64,000 nucleotides of DNA from JAWLBY01 sp041687455 (GTDB taxonomy: Bacteria > Pseudomonadota > Gammaproteobacteria > Xanthomonadales > Xanthomonadaceae): positions 1-64,000 of the forward strand of contig JAWLBY010000017.1 of assembly GCA_041687455.1 (NCBI GenBank), given 5' to 3'. The translations under genes and the position numbers were made by a program. This document shows, in pieces, positions 17,930 through 26,935 of this stretch. The notes beneath the pieces are model-generated. The model was not told where the DNA came from. It searched no databases and saw only the letters and a list, made by a program, of their open reading frames with translations. Numbering within the stretch: the stretch's first letter is position 1; each line of letters begins with the position of its first letter.

Positions 17930-18289
17930 ATGGCCGACACGGAACGTCGACGCTTCCATCGCTTCCCGGTCGCCGGCACGGTGCGGCTGTATTCGGGCAC
18001 GGCGATGTGGACGACCGAACTGCTCGACCTGTCGCTGCGTGGCGTGCTGGTATCGCGCCCCGACGACTGGTCCGGCGACCCGCATTCGCGCTTCCGGCTC
18101 GATCTGCGCATCGAAGGCGGCCTGATGATCGGCATGGGTGTCGAGCTGATGCGGATCGAGGACGGCGCGCTCGGCTTCAACTGCACCAGGATCGACCTCG
18201 ACAGCTTCCTGCGCCTGAAGCGGCTGGTCGAATTGAATCTCGGCAGCACCGAGATCCTGAATCGGGAGCTGTCGGCGCTGGGCGCCTGA
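17930..18289 (+). CDS. PilZ domain protein
   Basis: This 119-residue single-domain protein carries the PilZ c-di-GMP motif: ERRRFHR near the N-terminus (RxxxR) and LLDLSLRGVLV (D/NxSxxG) about 30 residues later. It would respond to c-di-GMP; this window also encodes a diguanylate cyclase at 26936. It follows the CcsA-like gene by 12 bp. No effector domain is attached, so it probably acts on a partner. The target is unknown. Confidence 0.85.
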   Translation: MADTERRRFHRFPVAGTVRLYSGTAMWTTELLDLSLRGVLVSRPDDWSGDPHSRFRLDLRIEGGLMIGMGVELMRIEDGALGFNCTRIDLDSFLRLKRLVELNLGSTEILNRELSALGA

Positions 18290-18401
18290 ACCAGGCACCG
18301 CCCCGCGGATGGTCTCCGGCCACGGGAATATGCCGCCAGCGACGCCGCACGACGACCCGGGCCTATTCAGCCGCGCTCAGCGTCTCCGCCAGTCGCGACG
18401 G

Positions 18402-19781
18402 TCAACCGGCCGCTTCCAGAGCCTCGGCCAGTCGCGACACCGCGATCACTTCCATGTCCTTGAACGCCGATTTCTTCGGTGCATTCGCCGCCGGCACGAT
18501 CGCGCGCCGGAAGCCATGCGTGGCCGCTTCCTTCAGCCGCTCCTCGCCGTTCGGCACCGGCCGGATTTCGCCGGACAGACCGACCTCGCCGAACGCGACG
18601 GTCTTGTCGGCCAGCGGCCGGTCGCGCAACGACGACAGCACCGCCAGCAGCACCGGCAGGTCGGCCGCGGTCTCCTGCAGCCGGATGCCGCCGACCACGT
18701 TGACGAACACGTCCTGATCGAACACGCCGACCCCGCCGTGCCGATGCAGCACCGCGAGCAGCATCGCCAGCCGGTTCTGTTCGAGTCCGAGCGCGACGCG
18801 GCGCGGATTGGCCAGCGGGCTCTGGTCGACCAGCGCCTGCACCTCGACCAGCAGCGGCCGGGTGCCTTCGCGGGTGACCATCACCGCGCTGCCGGGATTC
18901 TCGGCCGCGCCGGACAGGAAGATCGCCGACGGATTCGGCACCTCGCGCAGGCCGCGGTCGGTCATCGCGAACACACCGAGTTCGTTGACCGCGCCGAAGC
19001 GGTTCTTGAATGCACGCAGCACGCGGAAGCGGCTGCCCGACTCGCCTTCGAAATACAGCACCGCATCGACCATGTGCTCGAGCACCCGCGGGCCGGCGAT
19101 GCCGCCTTCCTTGGTCACGTGACCGACCAGGAACACCGAGGTACCGGTTTCCTTCGCGAAGCGGACCAGCTTGGCCGCCGATTCGCGGACCTGGCTGACC
19201 GAGCCCGGCGCGGCGGTCAGCAGTTCGCTCCACAGCGTCTGGATCGAATCGGCGACCAGCAGCTTCGGACGCGGTCGACTGGCCGCGACCTGGCCGACGA
19301 TCCGCTCGACGCAGGTCTCGGCCAGCGCGGCCAGCGCATCGATCGGCAGTCCGAGCCGCTGTGCGCGGCCGGCGACCTGGGCCAGACTTTCCTCGCCGGT
19401 GACGTACAGCGCCGGCACCCGGCCGGACATCTGCGCCAGCGCCTGCAGCAGCAGCGTCGATTTGCCGATCCCCGGATCGCCACCGACCAGCACCACCGAG
19501 CCCTCGACCAGCCCGCCGCCGAGCACCCGGTCGAGTTCGCCGATCGTGGTCGAAACGCGCGACTCCTCGGACTGATGGACGTCCTTCAACGGCGTGATCT
19601 TCGCCGCGTCCGCGCCGCCGGCCCAACCGGCATGGCGCGTGCCACCCTTGCCTGCGGCCGGCTCGACGACGAACTCCGACAACGTGTTCCATGCCCCGCA
19701 CTCACCGCACTGGCCCTGCCACTTGGTGGAGCTCGCGCCACACTGGCTGCAGACGTAGGCGGTTTTCGGTTTGGCGGCCAT
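18402..19781 (-). CDS. radA: DNA repair protein RadA
   Basis: This 459-residue protein has the C4 zinc finger (YVCSQCGASSTKWQGQC, then GECGAWNT), a RecA-like ATPase with Walker A GGDPGIGKSTLLLQ, the RadA motif FKNRFGAVNELGVF, and a C-terminal Lon-like domain (FVNVVGGIRLQETAADLPVLLAV...FGEVGLSGEIRPV). RadA promotes branch migration during recombination. The ATG at 19781 was chosen because the zinc finger begins at once. It is divergent from the Mks/Jet operon. Confidence 0.98.
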   Translation of the reverse strand: MAAKPKTAYVCSQCGASSTKWQGQCGECGAWNTLSEFVVEPAAGKGGTRHAGWAGGADAAKITPLKDVHQSEESRVSTTIGELDRVLGGGLVEGSVVLVGGDPGIGKSTLLLQALAQMSGRVPALYVTGEESLAQVAGRAQRLGLPIDALAALAETCVERIVGQVAASRPRPKLLVADSIQTLWSELLTAAPGSVSQVRESAAKLVRFAKETGTSVFLVGHVTKEGGIAGPRVLEHMVDAVLYFEGESGSRFRVLRAFKNRFGAVNELGVFAMTDRGLREVPNPSAIFLSGAAENPGSAVMVTREGTRPLLVEVQALVDQSPLANPRRVALGLEQNRLAMLLAVLHRHGGVGVFDQDVFVNVVGGIRLQETAADLPVLLAVLSSLRDRPLADKTVAFGEVGLSGEIRPVPNGEERLKEAATHGFRRAIVPAANAPKKSAFKDMEVIAVSRLAEALEAAG

Positions 19782-19971
19782 CGGACCTTGCACAGCGGAA
19801 GGACAGGCGCGACAGGTTAACGGGTCGCGCGCCGCGTTGCGCGAGCGGCGGCCGCAGCCGCTGTGATGCCGCGCTCCAGCGCCCGGCGACCCGGGAGCCG
19901 GCCCGGCGCGTGCCGCCCTGCCAGCCCGAGCGGTTACCATTCCGGTCCGCTCCCCGCCCCGACCGCTACGG

Positions 19972-21351
19972 ATGGCCGACCCCGACCATCGCCTGCAGGA
20001 CTTCCTGATCGCAGGCGTCGCCCCCGACGACATCGTCGCGCTGTTCCCGCTGCTGCGCGGGCGCGAGCTGTTGCGCGCATTCACGGCGCTGTTCCACGGC
20101 GGCGAGGATGCCGTCATGGTCCGGCTGCTGGTGCTGCGCACGCTCGGTGCGCGGCCGCAGGCGCCGGACTGGAGCGCGGCCGAGATTCGCGAGCACCTCG
20201 GCTATCTCGAGCCGGCCAAGCTGGAAACGGTGGTCGGCCGACTCAAGGAACACCAACTGCTCGGCTGGGACGCCGAGCTGCAGCGCTACCGGATCAGCCC
20301 GCTCGGTCGCAAGGCGCTGGCGGCGGTCGAGGCGCTGCTGCAGTTCGAACAGGACGACGCCGACGGCCTCGGCTACATCACCGCGCAGCTCGCCGCCGGC
20401 CAGGCGGTCGGGCGGGTCTCGGCCGAGGAACTCGGCCATCTGCTGTCGCGACTGACCGAGCTGAAGGACGACTTCGATCGTGCCGTGCTGTCCGGCTCCG
20501 AACATCGGATCCGCAGCGCCGCAGCGACCCTCGACCAGACCTGGCGCTGGATCGACAAGGGCACCGAGATCATCCGCGCGATCACCGAGGATCCGCAGAT
20601 CGACGCGGCCACCCATCGGCTCGCGCAGGCGGTCGGGCGCGCGCAGAGCGGCCTGTTGCGGCAGACCGGCGTGTTCCAGCGTGCGCTGAACCAGATCGAC
20701 CAGCACCGCGTGCACCTCGGCAGCAGCGGACTGTCGTCGAGCGACCTGGTCGCCTGGTTGCGCGGGCAGGGTCCGGCACGACTGGCCAGCTTCGCCGACG
20801 AAATCGCCTGCGCGCCGCTGCCGAGCCGCTGGCTGCACGACGGCATCGCGCTCGATGTCGCCGAATACGAACTGGTCGACCGCGAGCGGATCGCCCACGA
20901 ACAGGCGTCGCTGCCGCAGGCCAGTGCAGCCCCGGAAACGCACGAGGTCGAAACCGAGCAGGAAGACCTCGGGCCGCTCGGCGAGTGGCGCGACGAGCTG
21001 ACCGCCCTGCTGCAGACCATCGAACTGCATGCGCTGGTGCCGCAGGCGCGCTATGCCGACAGCGCCTACCGGCTGAGCCTGCTGTCGCTGCTCGGCGACC
21101 GCGAATCGGCCGCGCTGGACGGTCCGGCGGCCGACATCGCACGGCTGCCATTGCAGCTCGAGATCGGCACCGAACTGCTGCTGATCGACGATCACGACGA
21201 AATCGCCGCGATCAGCGACGGCCGGCTGCGACCGATCGACAAGGCACCAGCAGGCGCCGCTTCAACGGCAAACGCAACATCCGGACACGCCGCGCCGGAA
21301 AAGATCGCGGCTGAAACCGCTCCCACCGCGGTCACCGACGCCGACGACTAG
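19972..21351 (+). CDS. mksF: MksF/JetA-type kleisin subunit of an SMC complex
   Basis: This 459-residue protein begins the four-gene SMC operon. The N-terminal ~110 residues look like winged helix (LLVLRTLGARPQ, then AEIREHLGYLEPAKLETVVGRLKEHQLLGWD). A long helical region (TELKDDFDRAVLSGSEHRI) and a low-complexity acidic tail follow, as in MksF/JetA kleisins. It should bridge the heads of the MksB/JetC dimer with MksE. Identification rests on gene order, size and these features, since MksF proteins are poorly conserved. The start ATG at 19972 lies 190 bp from radA, divergent. The last 40 residues are Ala/Thr-rich and may be disordered. Confidence 0.75.
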   Translation: MADPDHRLQDFLIAGVAPDDIVALFPLLRGRELLRAFTALFHGGEDAVMVRLLVLRTLGARPQAPDWSAAEIREHLGYLEPAKLETVVGRLKEHQLLGWDAELQRYRISPLGRKALAAVEALLQFEQDDADGLGYITAQLAAGQAVGRVSAEELGHLLSRLTELKDDFDRAVLSGSEHRIRSAAATLDQTWRWIDKGTEIIRAITEDPQIDAATHRLAQAVGRAQSGLLRQTGVFQRALNQIDQHRVHLGSSGLSSSDLVAWLRGQGPARLASFADEIACAPLPSRWLHDGIALDVAEYELVDRERIAHEQASLPQASAAPETHEVETEQEDLGPLGEWRDELTALLQTIELHALVPQARYADSAYRLSLLSLLGDRESAALDGPAADIARLPLQLEIGTELLLIDDHDEIAAISDGRLRPIDKAPAGAASTANATSGHAAPEKIAAETAPTAVTDADD

Positions 21352-21398
21352 CCCGGACCATTCACCCATGCTTCCGGCCAGCCCACCCTTTCCGATTC

Positions 21399-21475
21399 CG
21401 TCATCGCGGCACAGGCCGGGATCCATCGCTCATTCCGTACCGGCCGCAATGGATCCCCGCTTGCGCCGGAATGAC
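21399..21475. repeat. Interspersed palindromic repeat, family A (inverted pair)
   Basis: CCGGGATCCATC at about 21416-21427 is matched in inverted form by GGATCCCCGCTTGCGCCGGA at 21451-21470. The element fills most of the 153-bp gap between mksF and mksE, where the other genes of the operon overlap or nearly touch. Copies of the same family are at 12071 and 51561. Confidence 0.75.
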
Positions 21476-21504
21476 AGGCAAGCCCACACAGAAATCCGAA
21501 CGCC

Positions 21505-22185
21505 ATGTCCCTCGAAGACGACGTCAGCGCGCTGATCGCGCGCCTGCTCGCCCACCGCTTCCTGCCGCGCGACGACGCGCAGGCGCGGCGCGCCCTGCTC
21601 GACGAGCTGTTCCGGCAGGAGCTCGACCGCCGGCTGGAGGCCTGCGGCCTGGCGCTGCGCGAGCATCCCTACAGTCCGTGGCTCGGCATCGCGATCGCGA
21701 AGAAGGCCGAGCGTGCCGTGTTCGGCAGCGAGCAGAGCTGGCTGTCGAACACCCTCGGGCTCGACCGCGACGCCGTCGCATTGCTGGTCGTGCTGTGGGC
21801 ACTGATCATCCTGCCGAAGCGGCAGCGCCAGCTCGAACGGCAGAACGTCGAAGCGGCGTCGCAGACCCAGATGTTCGCCGAAACCCGGCCGATCCCGGTC
21901 ACGTCCGACGTCGCGCCGGTGCTCGCCGAGCGCACGCTGATCGCCGACTTCGGTGACCGCCTCGGCGGCAAGACGCGGATCAACTTCAATCTCGGCCTGC
22001 TCGCCCGGCACGGCTTCGTGACCCGCAGTCGCGGCGAGATCGGCGAAGGCCCGATGCTCGATCTGGCGTTCGACTACGAGCGCACCGCGCGCCGCATCCT
22101 CGACGGCGCGCTGACCGACCTGCTGGCGCCGCCGGCGGCCGAACAGCCCACAGCAGTCACGAACGAGATCGTCGCCGATGTTTGA
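21505..22185 (+). CDS. mksE: MksE/JetB-type accessory (kite) subunit
   Basis: This 226-residue protein has a tandem winged-helix look (EDDVSALIARLLAHRFLPRD...LDRDAVALLVVLWALIILPKR, then TLIADFGDRLGGKTRINFNLG and LARHGFVTRSRGEIGEGPML). This is the pattern of MksE/JetB kite proteins that bind the kleisin. The gene overlaps mksB by 8 nt, implying translational coupling. It is separated from mksF by the family A repeat. The function is inferred from size, order and fold pattern. Confidence 0.75.
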   Translation: MSLEDDVSALIARLLAHRFLPRDDAQARRALLDELFRQELDRRLEACGLALREHPYSPWLGIAIAKKAERAVFGSEQSWLSNTLGLDRDAVALLVVLWALIILPKRQRQLERQNVEAASQTQMFAETRPIPVTSDVAPVLAERTLIADFGDRLGGKTRINFNLGLLARHGFVTRSRGEIGEGPMLDLAFDYERTARRILDGALTDLLAPPAAEQPTAVTNEIVADV

Positions 22186-25006
22186 TTTCCGCCGCCTCGA
22201 ACTGGTGCATTGGGATTACTGGCAGCGTTTCACGCTGCCGCTCGACGCCAACATCATCACCGTCGTCGGCCCGAACGGGTCCGGCAAGACCACGCTGCTC
22301 GACGCACTGCGCACGCTGCTGACGATCGATTGCGCCGGCAATCGCGACTTCAAGCAGTACCTGCGCCACAACGGCAAGCCGTATGCCTGGCTGCGCGCGG
22401 TGATCGGCAATCCGTTTGATCCGAAAGGCGGCCGGCTGTTCTTCCCGCTGATGGATGCCGAGGTCACGCTGGCGCTGCGGATCCAGAAGAAGGGCGGCGA
22501 GTGGCAGCGGCAGTTCGTGGTCGCCGGTGGCGACCTCGGCATCGAGGAACTGGAGAAGCGCAACGAATGGATCGGCCTGCGCGAATACCGCGCACGGCTC
22601 GAAGGCGCCGGCCTGTCGCAGGCGATCCGCCGCGTGCTGTCGCTGGAACAGGGCGCGACCGACAAGCTGTGCCAGTTGCCGCCGAAGGCATTGCTCGACC
22701 TGGTGTTCGACGTATTCGGCGACAAGGCCGTGCTGGACGACTACCAGCATGCCCGTGGCGAACAGCAGGAAGCCGAGCGCGAGCGGCAATCGCTCGAACT
22801 GCAGCTCGCCGGGCTCGGTCTGTCGTTGCAGGAAGCCGAAGCCCGCGTGCGCGCGTACGAGGAATGGCAGGCGCTGAAGGCCGAACGGCAGCAACTGCAG
22901 GCCGAAACGCTGGTCGTCGCCGAACTGGCCGAACAGCGCGATGCGCTGGTCAACGGCCGTGCCGCGCTGGCCGGCCTGCAGCGCCGGCGCAGCGATGCGA
23001 TCGAGCAGCTCGATCAGTTGCACGGAACGCGCGAACGGCTGGATGCCGAGTTCGCCAGCGCCCGCGCGGTCGCCGAGCAGGCGCAGGCCGCGCTCGGCGC
23101 GGCCGAGCAGGCATTCGTCGCCGCCCGCGATGCGCATGCCCGCAACGACGTGATCGTGCAGCAGCACCAGCGCCTGCTGGCACAGATCGAAGCACAGGCC
23201 GACGTCGATCTCGGCAAGCTGGCCGGCCGGCTCGAGTCCGATCGTGCGCGCTTTGCCGCGCTCGGTCAGCGCGAGTTCGCCTTGCGCGACGAACTGCGCA
23301 CGCTGCAGGCACAGCAGTCGGCCTGGCAGAGCGGCCGCCGTTACCAGCCGGAATTCGAGCTGGCGTTCCGTCGCGCACTGGATGACGCCGACATCGAACA
23401 CCGGATGCTGTCGGAAATCGTCGAAGTCACCGAGCCGCAGTGGCAGGCCGCGGTGGAGGCGGTGCTGGCCGGCTATCGTCACGTCGTTCTTCTGGAGGAC
23501 GCCGACGACCGGCGGCGTGCCTGGGAAATCGGCGAGCAACTGAAATACCGGCATTTCGTCGTCGCCGAGCGCGAGGCCGCACCGCGCGCGACGCCGGGAT
23601 CGCTGCTCGAGGTGGTCCGCTTCGATGCGCCGCCGCCGGACTGGCTGACCCGCCAGCTCGACCGCATCCAGCGCGTCGCCAGCGTCGCCGACGGCGCCCG
23701 GCTGCCGCGCGAGCAGGACTGGATCACCCGCGACGGTTATTTCCGCGAACGCCGCGGCGGCCGCCATCTGGGCGTCGACGACCTGTACTTCGGGCGCGCC
23801 GCACGCGAGGCGCAATTGCGCCGCGCCGCCGAACGACTCGACGCCCTGCAGGCCGAGCAGCAGAAGCTGCGCGACGAACGCGCCGCGCTGACGCAGCGGA
23901 TCGGCGAGGCCGAAGCGCGGCTCAAGGGCGTGCAGGCGGCCGACCAGCTCGCTGCGCGCGCCGACGAGTTCGCGCTTGCCGACAGCCAGCGGATCGAACT
24001 GGAAGCCGAAGCGCAGCGCACCGCGCAGGCCTATGCGGGCGCAAAGACCGCGGTGAACAATGCCGAATCGGTACTCGGCGGCTACAAGGAGCGCGGCGGC
24101 CATCTGAAGGGCGCGATCGAGCGCGCCGAACAGCAGCGCAACGATGCCGAACGGCAGTACACGCAGTCCCGCCGCGAACGTGCCGGCCGGATCGCCGACT
24201 ACCGGCAGCGGCGTGCCAGGCTGCCGCCGCAGTGGCGCGACCGCGAGCGGCTGGCCGCGGTCCGCGCGCAGTACGATTCACCGCAGGCGGTGCGGCGCGA
24301 GATCGAACGGCTGGAGCGGCGACTGACCGAGGGCCACTGGGTCACCGACGGCAGTTGCGTGCCATTGCGAGACAAGCTGGCCGGCGACCACGGCTCGCTC
24401 AAGCACGATCTCGACCAGCGCCAGCGGCACCTCGATCGTGCGAAACAACTGACCGAGGATGCCCGCGGCGCCTATTTGAACGTGCTGCGCGCAACGATCC
24501 GCACCTATGCCCGCAACCTGCGCCACCTGGCCGATCTGGCCGGCATTGGCGTCGAGGTCGAACAGCCGGAGATCGCCAACGACGACCTCGCGCTGGCGCA
24601 GATGGGCCTGACCGTCCGCTTCGAGTTCGACAAGAAGGGCTTCATCGGCCTCGATGACGGCGAAGCGTCCGGCGGCCAGCAGGTGATGAAATCGCTGCTG
24701 CTGCTGGTGGCACTGATGCGCGACGAGCAGCGACCGGGCGGCTTCGTGTTCATCGACGAGCCGTTCGCGCACCTGGACATCTTCAACATCGACAAGGTCG
24801 GAACGTTCCTGAAGGCGACCCGCGCGCAGTACGTGCTGACCACGCCGAACACGCACAACGTCAACGTGTTCCATCCGTCGGAGCTGACGCTGGTGACCAG
24901 CAAGCGGCGGCCGGGATCGTCGTGGGCGCAACCGGTGGCGGTGCTGCGGCGGCGCGTGGCCGGCAGCGACAGCGCAACCACCACCGATGCGGCGGTGGCC
25001 GGCTGA
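22178..25006 (+). CDS. mksB: MksB/JetC SMC-like ATPase
   Basis: This 942-residue SMC-like ATPase has Walker A GPNGSGKTT with K37, a long coiled coil (about residues 190-320 and 540-790) broken by a hinge-like domain near 380-530, the signature ASGGQQV (S831) and Walker B FVFIDEPFAHLD with D860/E861. All ATPase residues are present. The size, about 940 rather than 1,100 or more residues, matches MksB proteins such as those of Pseudomonas. The complex loads on DNA and extrudes loops; in Wadjet/Mks systems it marks circular plasmids for cutting. It overlaps mksE by 8 nt. The C-terminus is followed by a short Ser/Thr-rich tail. Confidence 0.9.
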   Translation: MFDFRRLELVHWDYWQRFTLPLDANIITVVGPNGSGKTTLLDALRTLLTIDCAGNRDFKQYLRHNGKPYAWLRAVIGNPFDPKGGRLFFPLMDAEVTLALRIQKKGGEWQRQFVVAGGDLGIEELEKRNEWIGLREYRARLEGAGLSQAIRRVLSLEQGATDKLCQLPPKALLDLVFDVFGDKAVLDDYQHARGEQQEAERERQSLELQLAGLGLSLQEAEARVRAYEEWQALKAERQQLQAETLVVAELAEQRDALVNGRAALAGLQRRRSDAIEQLDQLHGTRERLDAEFASARAVAEQAQAALGAAEQAFVAARDAHARNDVIVQQHQRLLAQIEAQADVDLGKLAGRLESDRARFAALGQREFALRDELRTLQAQQSAWQSGRRYQPEFELAFRRALDDADIEHRMLSEIVEVTEPQWQAAVEAVLAGYRHVVLLEDADDRRRAWEIGEQLKYRHFVVAEREAAPRATPGSLLEVVRFDAPPPDWLTRQLDRIQRVASVADGARLPREQDWITRDGYFRERRGGRHLGVDDLYFGRAAREAQLRRAAERLDALQAEQQKLRDERAALTQRIGEAEARLKGVQAADQLAARADEFALADSQRIELEAEAQRTAQAYAGAKTAVNNAESVLGGYKERGGHLKGAIERAEQQRNDAERQYTQSRRERAGRIADYRQRRARLPPQWRDRERLAAVRAQYDSPQAVRREIERLERRLTEGHWVTDGSCVPLRDKLAGDHGSLKHDLDQRQRHLDRAKQLTEDARGAYLNVLRATIRTYARNLRHLADLAGIGVEVEQPEIANDDLALAQMGLTVRFEFDKKGFIGLDDGEASGGQQVMKSLLLLVALMRDEQRPGGFVFIDEPFAHLDIFNIDKVGTFLKATRAQYVLTTPNTHNVNVFHPSELTLVTSKRRPGSSWAQPVAVLRRRVAGSDSATTTDAAVAG

Positions 25007-25056
25007 CCGGCCGCTCGGTGACGGCAGTCTGCAGCAGTGAACGAGCGCGGCGCGTG

Positions 25057-26280
25057 ATGGATTCCGGCAACTCCGACGACCACCACATCGTCACCGAGCT
25101 GCAGCCGGCCGGCGCCCGCAGCACGCTGAAGGCGCGCCGGCAGCGTCGCTCGACGCGCCCGCCGCAGGCGGGTCCGTTGCAGCACTGGCCGGCCGACTGG
25201 CGCCAACTGCTGTGCGACTGGCTCAAGTCCGGCGCGACCGGATCGCGCTGGACCACGCTGCTGCGGATCGCCGGCAACCGCCGCGTGCCGATCGCAGACA
25301 GCGTCCGCGACGCCCTGCTCGAACTCGGCTGGATCTTGCTCGACGAGCAGCGGGAACGTGGCGTCTGGTCGACGTCGAAACTCACCTGGATCGATGCCGA
25401 CGGCCTGCGCGAGTCGCTCGGCCTGCCGCGTCGGGATGCACTGCTCGCGCAGCGCGAGCAATCGCTCGCCAGCGTGCCTTCCGATCCGCGCCTGCATCCG
25501 CTGCACGCGACATTGCCCGCGCAGCCGCCGACACAGGCAATCGCCCGCGCCGAGCTGCTGCGCGCTCTCGATCGCTGGCTGGCCGCCGCGCGCAGCGGCA
25601 CCCGGCGCGACTTCGCGCTGTTCGCTCGCGGCCACACCAAGGCAATCAGCGCCGCCGAGTGGGCCTGGCTCGAAAGCGAGCTGGAACCGGAAGACTTCGG
25701 AATCACCCGACACCTGCCGGCGATCTGGTTGCGCGCGCCGCTGGCGCTGCAGTTCCCGGACGGCCGGCTGGACCTGCAGGCACTGGTCGAGCCGATCGCG
25801 CTGACGCCGGCCACGCTCGCCGCGGCGCTCGCCACCAGCGGGCGGATCGGGTGCTGGCGAGTAATCGAGAACCGGACCAGTTTCGAGCGCATCGCAGCGG
25901 CACACGGCGATCGTGATGGCGTGCTGTGGGTGCCCGGATTCGCACCGCACTGGTGGTCCGATGGCGTGGCCCATCTGCTGCGCCTGCAGCCGGCCCCGGC
26001 GCGAATCGCCTGCGATCCAGACCCGGCCGGCATCGCCATCGCGCTCGGCGTCGGTGCGCTGTGGCAGGCAGCCGGCCTCGACTGGCAGCCGTCGGCGATG
26101 GGCGCCGGCACGCTGGCGGCGCTGTCGGCACGGCTGCCGCTCGACGCCCGCGATCGCGAGCGGCTGATCCGCCAGCGCTGCGACGGCCTGCCGCCGGCGC
26201 TCGACGCGCTGGCCGCCGACATGCTGGCACTCGGCTGCAAGGGCGAACAGGAAGGCCTGCCGCTCACCGCGTTCGACTGA
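25057..26280 (+). CDS. mksG: MksG/JetD-type Toprim nuclease subunit
   Basis: This protein of about 407 residues closes the SMC operon, 50 bp after mksB. Its N-terminal half looks winged-helix (WRQLLCDWLKSGATG...WTTLLRIAGNRRVPI). The C-terminal half carries a Toprim-like set: E271 in VIENRTSFE and D320/D322 in ACDPDPAGIAIA, matching the E and DxD metal sites of JetD/MksG (DUF2220). JetD cuts plasmid DNA loaded by the SMC complex. The start is uncertain: ATG 25057, GTG 25054, or upstream codons overlapping mksB. The motif spacing is normal; the DxDPxG loop is slightly unlike the common D-x-D-x-x-G-F. Confidence 0.75.
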   Translation: MDSGNSDDHHIVTELQPAGARSTLKARRQRRSTRPPQAGPLQHWPADWRQLLCDWLKSGATGSRWTTLLRIAGNRRVPIADSVRDALLELGWILLDEQRERGVWSTSKLTWIDADGLRESLGLPRRDALLAQREQSLASVPSDPRLHPLHATLPAQPPTQAIARAELLRALDRWLAAARSGTRRDFALFARGHTKAISAAEWAWLESELEPEDFGITRHLPAIWLRAPLALQFPDGRLDLQALVEPIALTPATLAAALATSGRIGCWRVIENRTSFERIAAAHGDRDGVLWVPGFAPHWWSDGVAHLLRLQPAPARIACDPDPAGIAIALGVGALWQAAGLDWQPSAMGAGTLAALSARLPLDARDRERLIRQRCDGLPPALDALAADMLALGCKGEQEGLPLTAFD

Positions 26281-26305
26281 ATCCACCAAGCGGAGCGAAC
26301 GCCGC

Positions 26306-26899
26306 TCAGCCGCGCTGCCAGATCAGCGTCCGGTTGTTGGCCGGCATCGCGACATCGTCGACCAGGTGCAACCCGGCCGCCTGGGCGAGCCGGTCGACCG
26401 CTTCGAAATCGCGGATGCCGCGCAGCGGATCGGCGGCGCGCAACGTGCGATCGAACTCGGCATTGCTGTCGCTGCTGTAGCGTCCGTCGTAGTTGAACGG
26501 GCCATAGATCGCTACTACCGCGTCTGCGGTCAGCACCGAAGGCATGCCGGCAAACAGCGCCTCGACCTGCGGCCAGCCCATGATGTGCAGCGTGTTGGCG
26601 CTGAACAGTGCATCGAAACGCCGCGTCGGCCAGACGCCGTCGACGTCGAGCGCTATCGGGGCCGGCGTGTTCGGCAGCGCTGCGTCGTCGAGCCAGGCAA
26701 CGATGCCGGGCAGGCGCTCGGCGAGATCCGAACACTGCCAGTGCAGCCACGGCAGCGCGGCAGCGAAATGCACCGCGTGCTCGCCGGTGCCGCTACCGAT
26801 CTCGAGCACGTTGCGGCGATCGGCGAAATGCTGCCGCAACACCGCGAGGATCGGCTCGCGGTTGCGCGAGGTTGCCGGCGCATGGGGTTTGCCGCTCAT
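26306..26899 (-). CDS. DUF938 family SAM-dependent methyltransferase-like protein
   Basis: This 197-residue protein is a DUF938 member. It has the class I methyltransferase motif NVLEIGSGTGEHAVHFA, followed by WQCSDLAERL, and the family-specific blocks FDALFSANTLHIMGW and AIYGPFNYDGRYSSDSNAEFD. DUF938 proteins have a SAM-binding fold but no assigned substrate. The ATG at 26899 fits the family start. It is convergent with mksG (26-bp gap) and divergent from the diguanylate cyclase gene. Confidence 0.85.
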   Translation of the reverse strand: MSGKPHAPATSRNREPILAVLRQHFADRRNVLEIGSGTGEHAVHFAAALPWLHWQCSDLAERLPGIVAWLDDAALPNTPAPIALDVDGVWPTRRFDALFSANTLHIMGWPQVEALFAGMPSVLTADAVVAIYGPFNYDGRYSSDSNAEFDRTLRAADPLRGIRDFEAVDRLAQAAGLHLVDDVAMPANNRTLIWQRG

Positions 26900-26935
26900 G
26901 AGTGTCAAGCGTGCCTGCTGATTGCGGCCGCTGCA

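Noticed and set aside
22157..24103. 648-residue minus-strand frame antisense to mksB
   Set aside because: The Walker A and coiled-coil gene on the plus strand is certain. This frame has no motifs.
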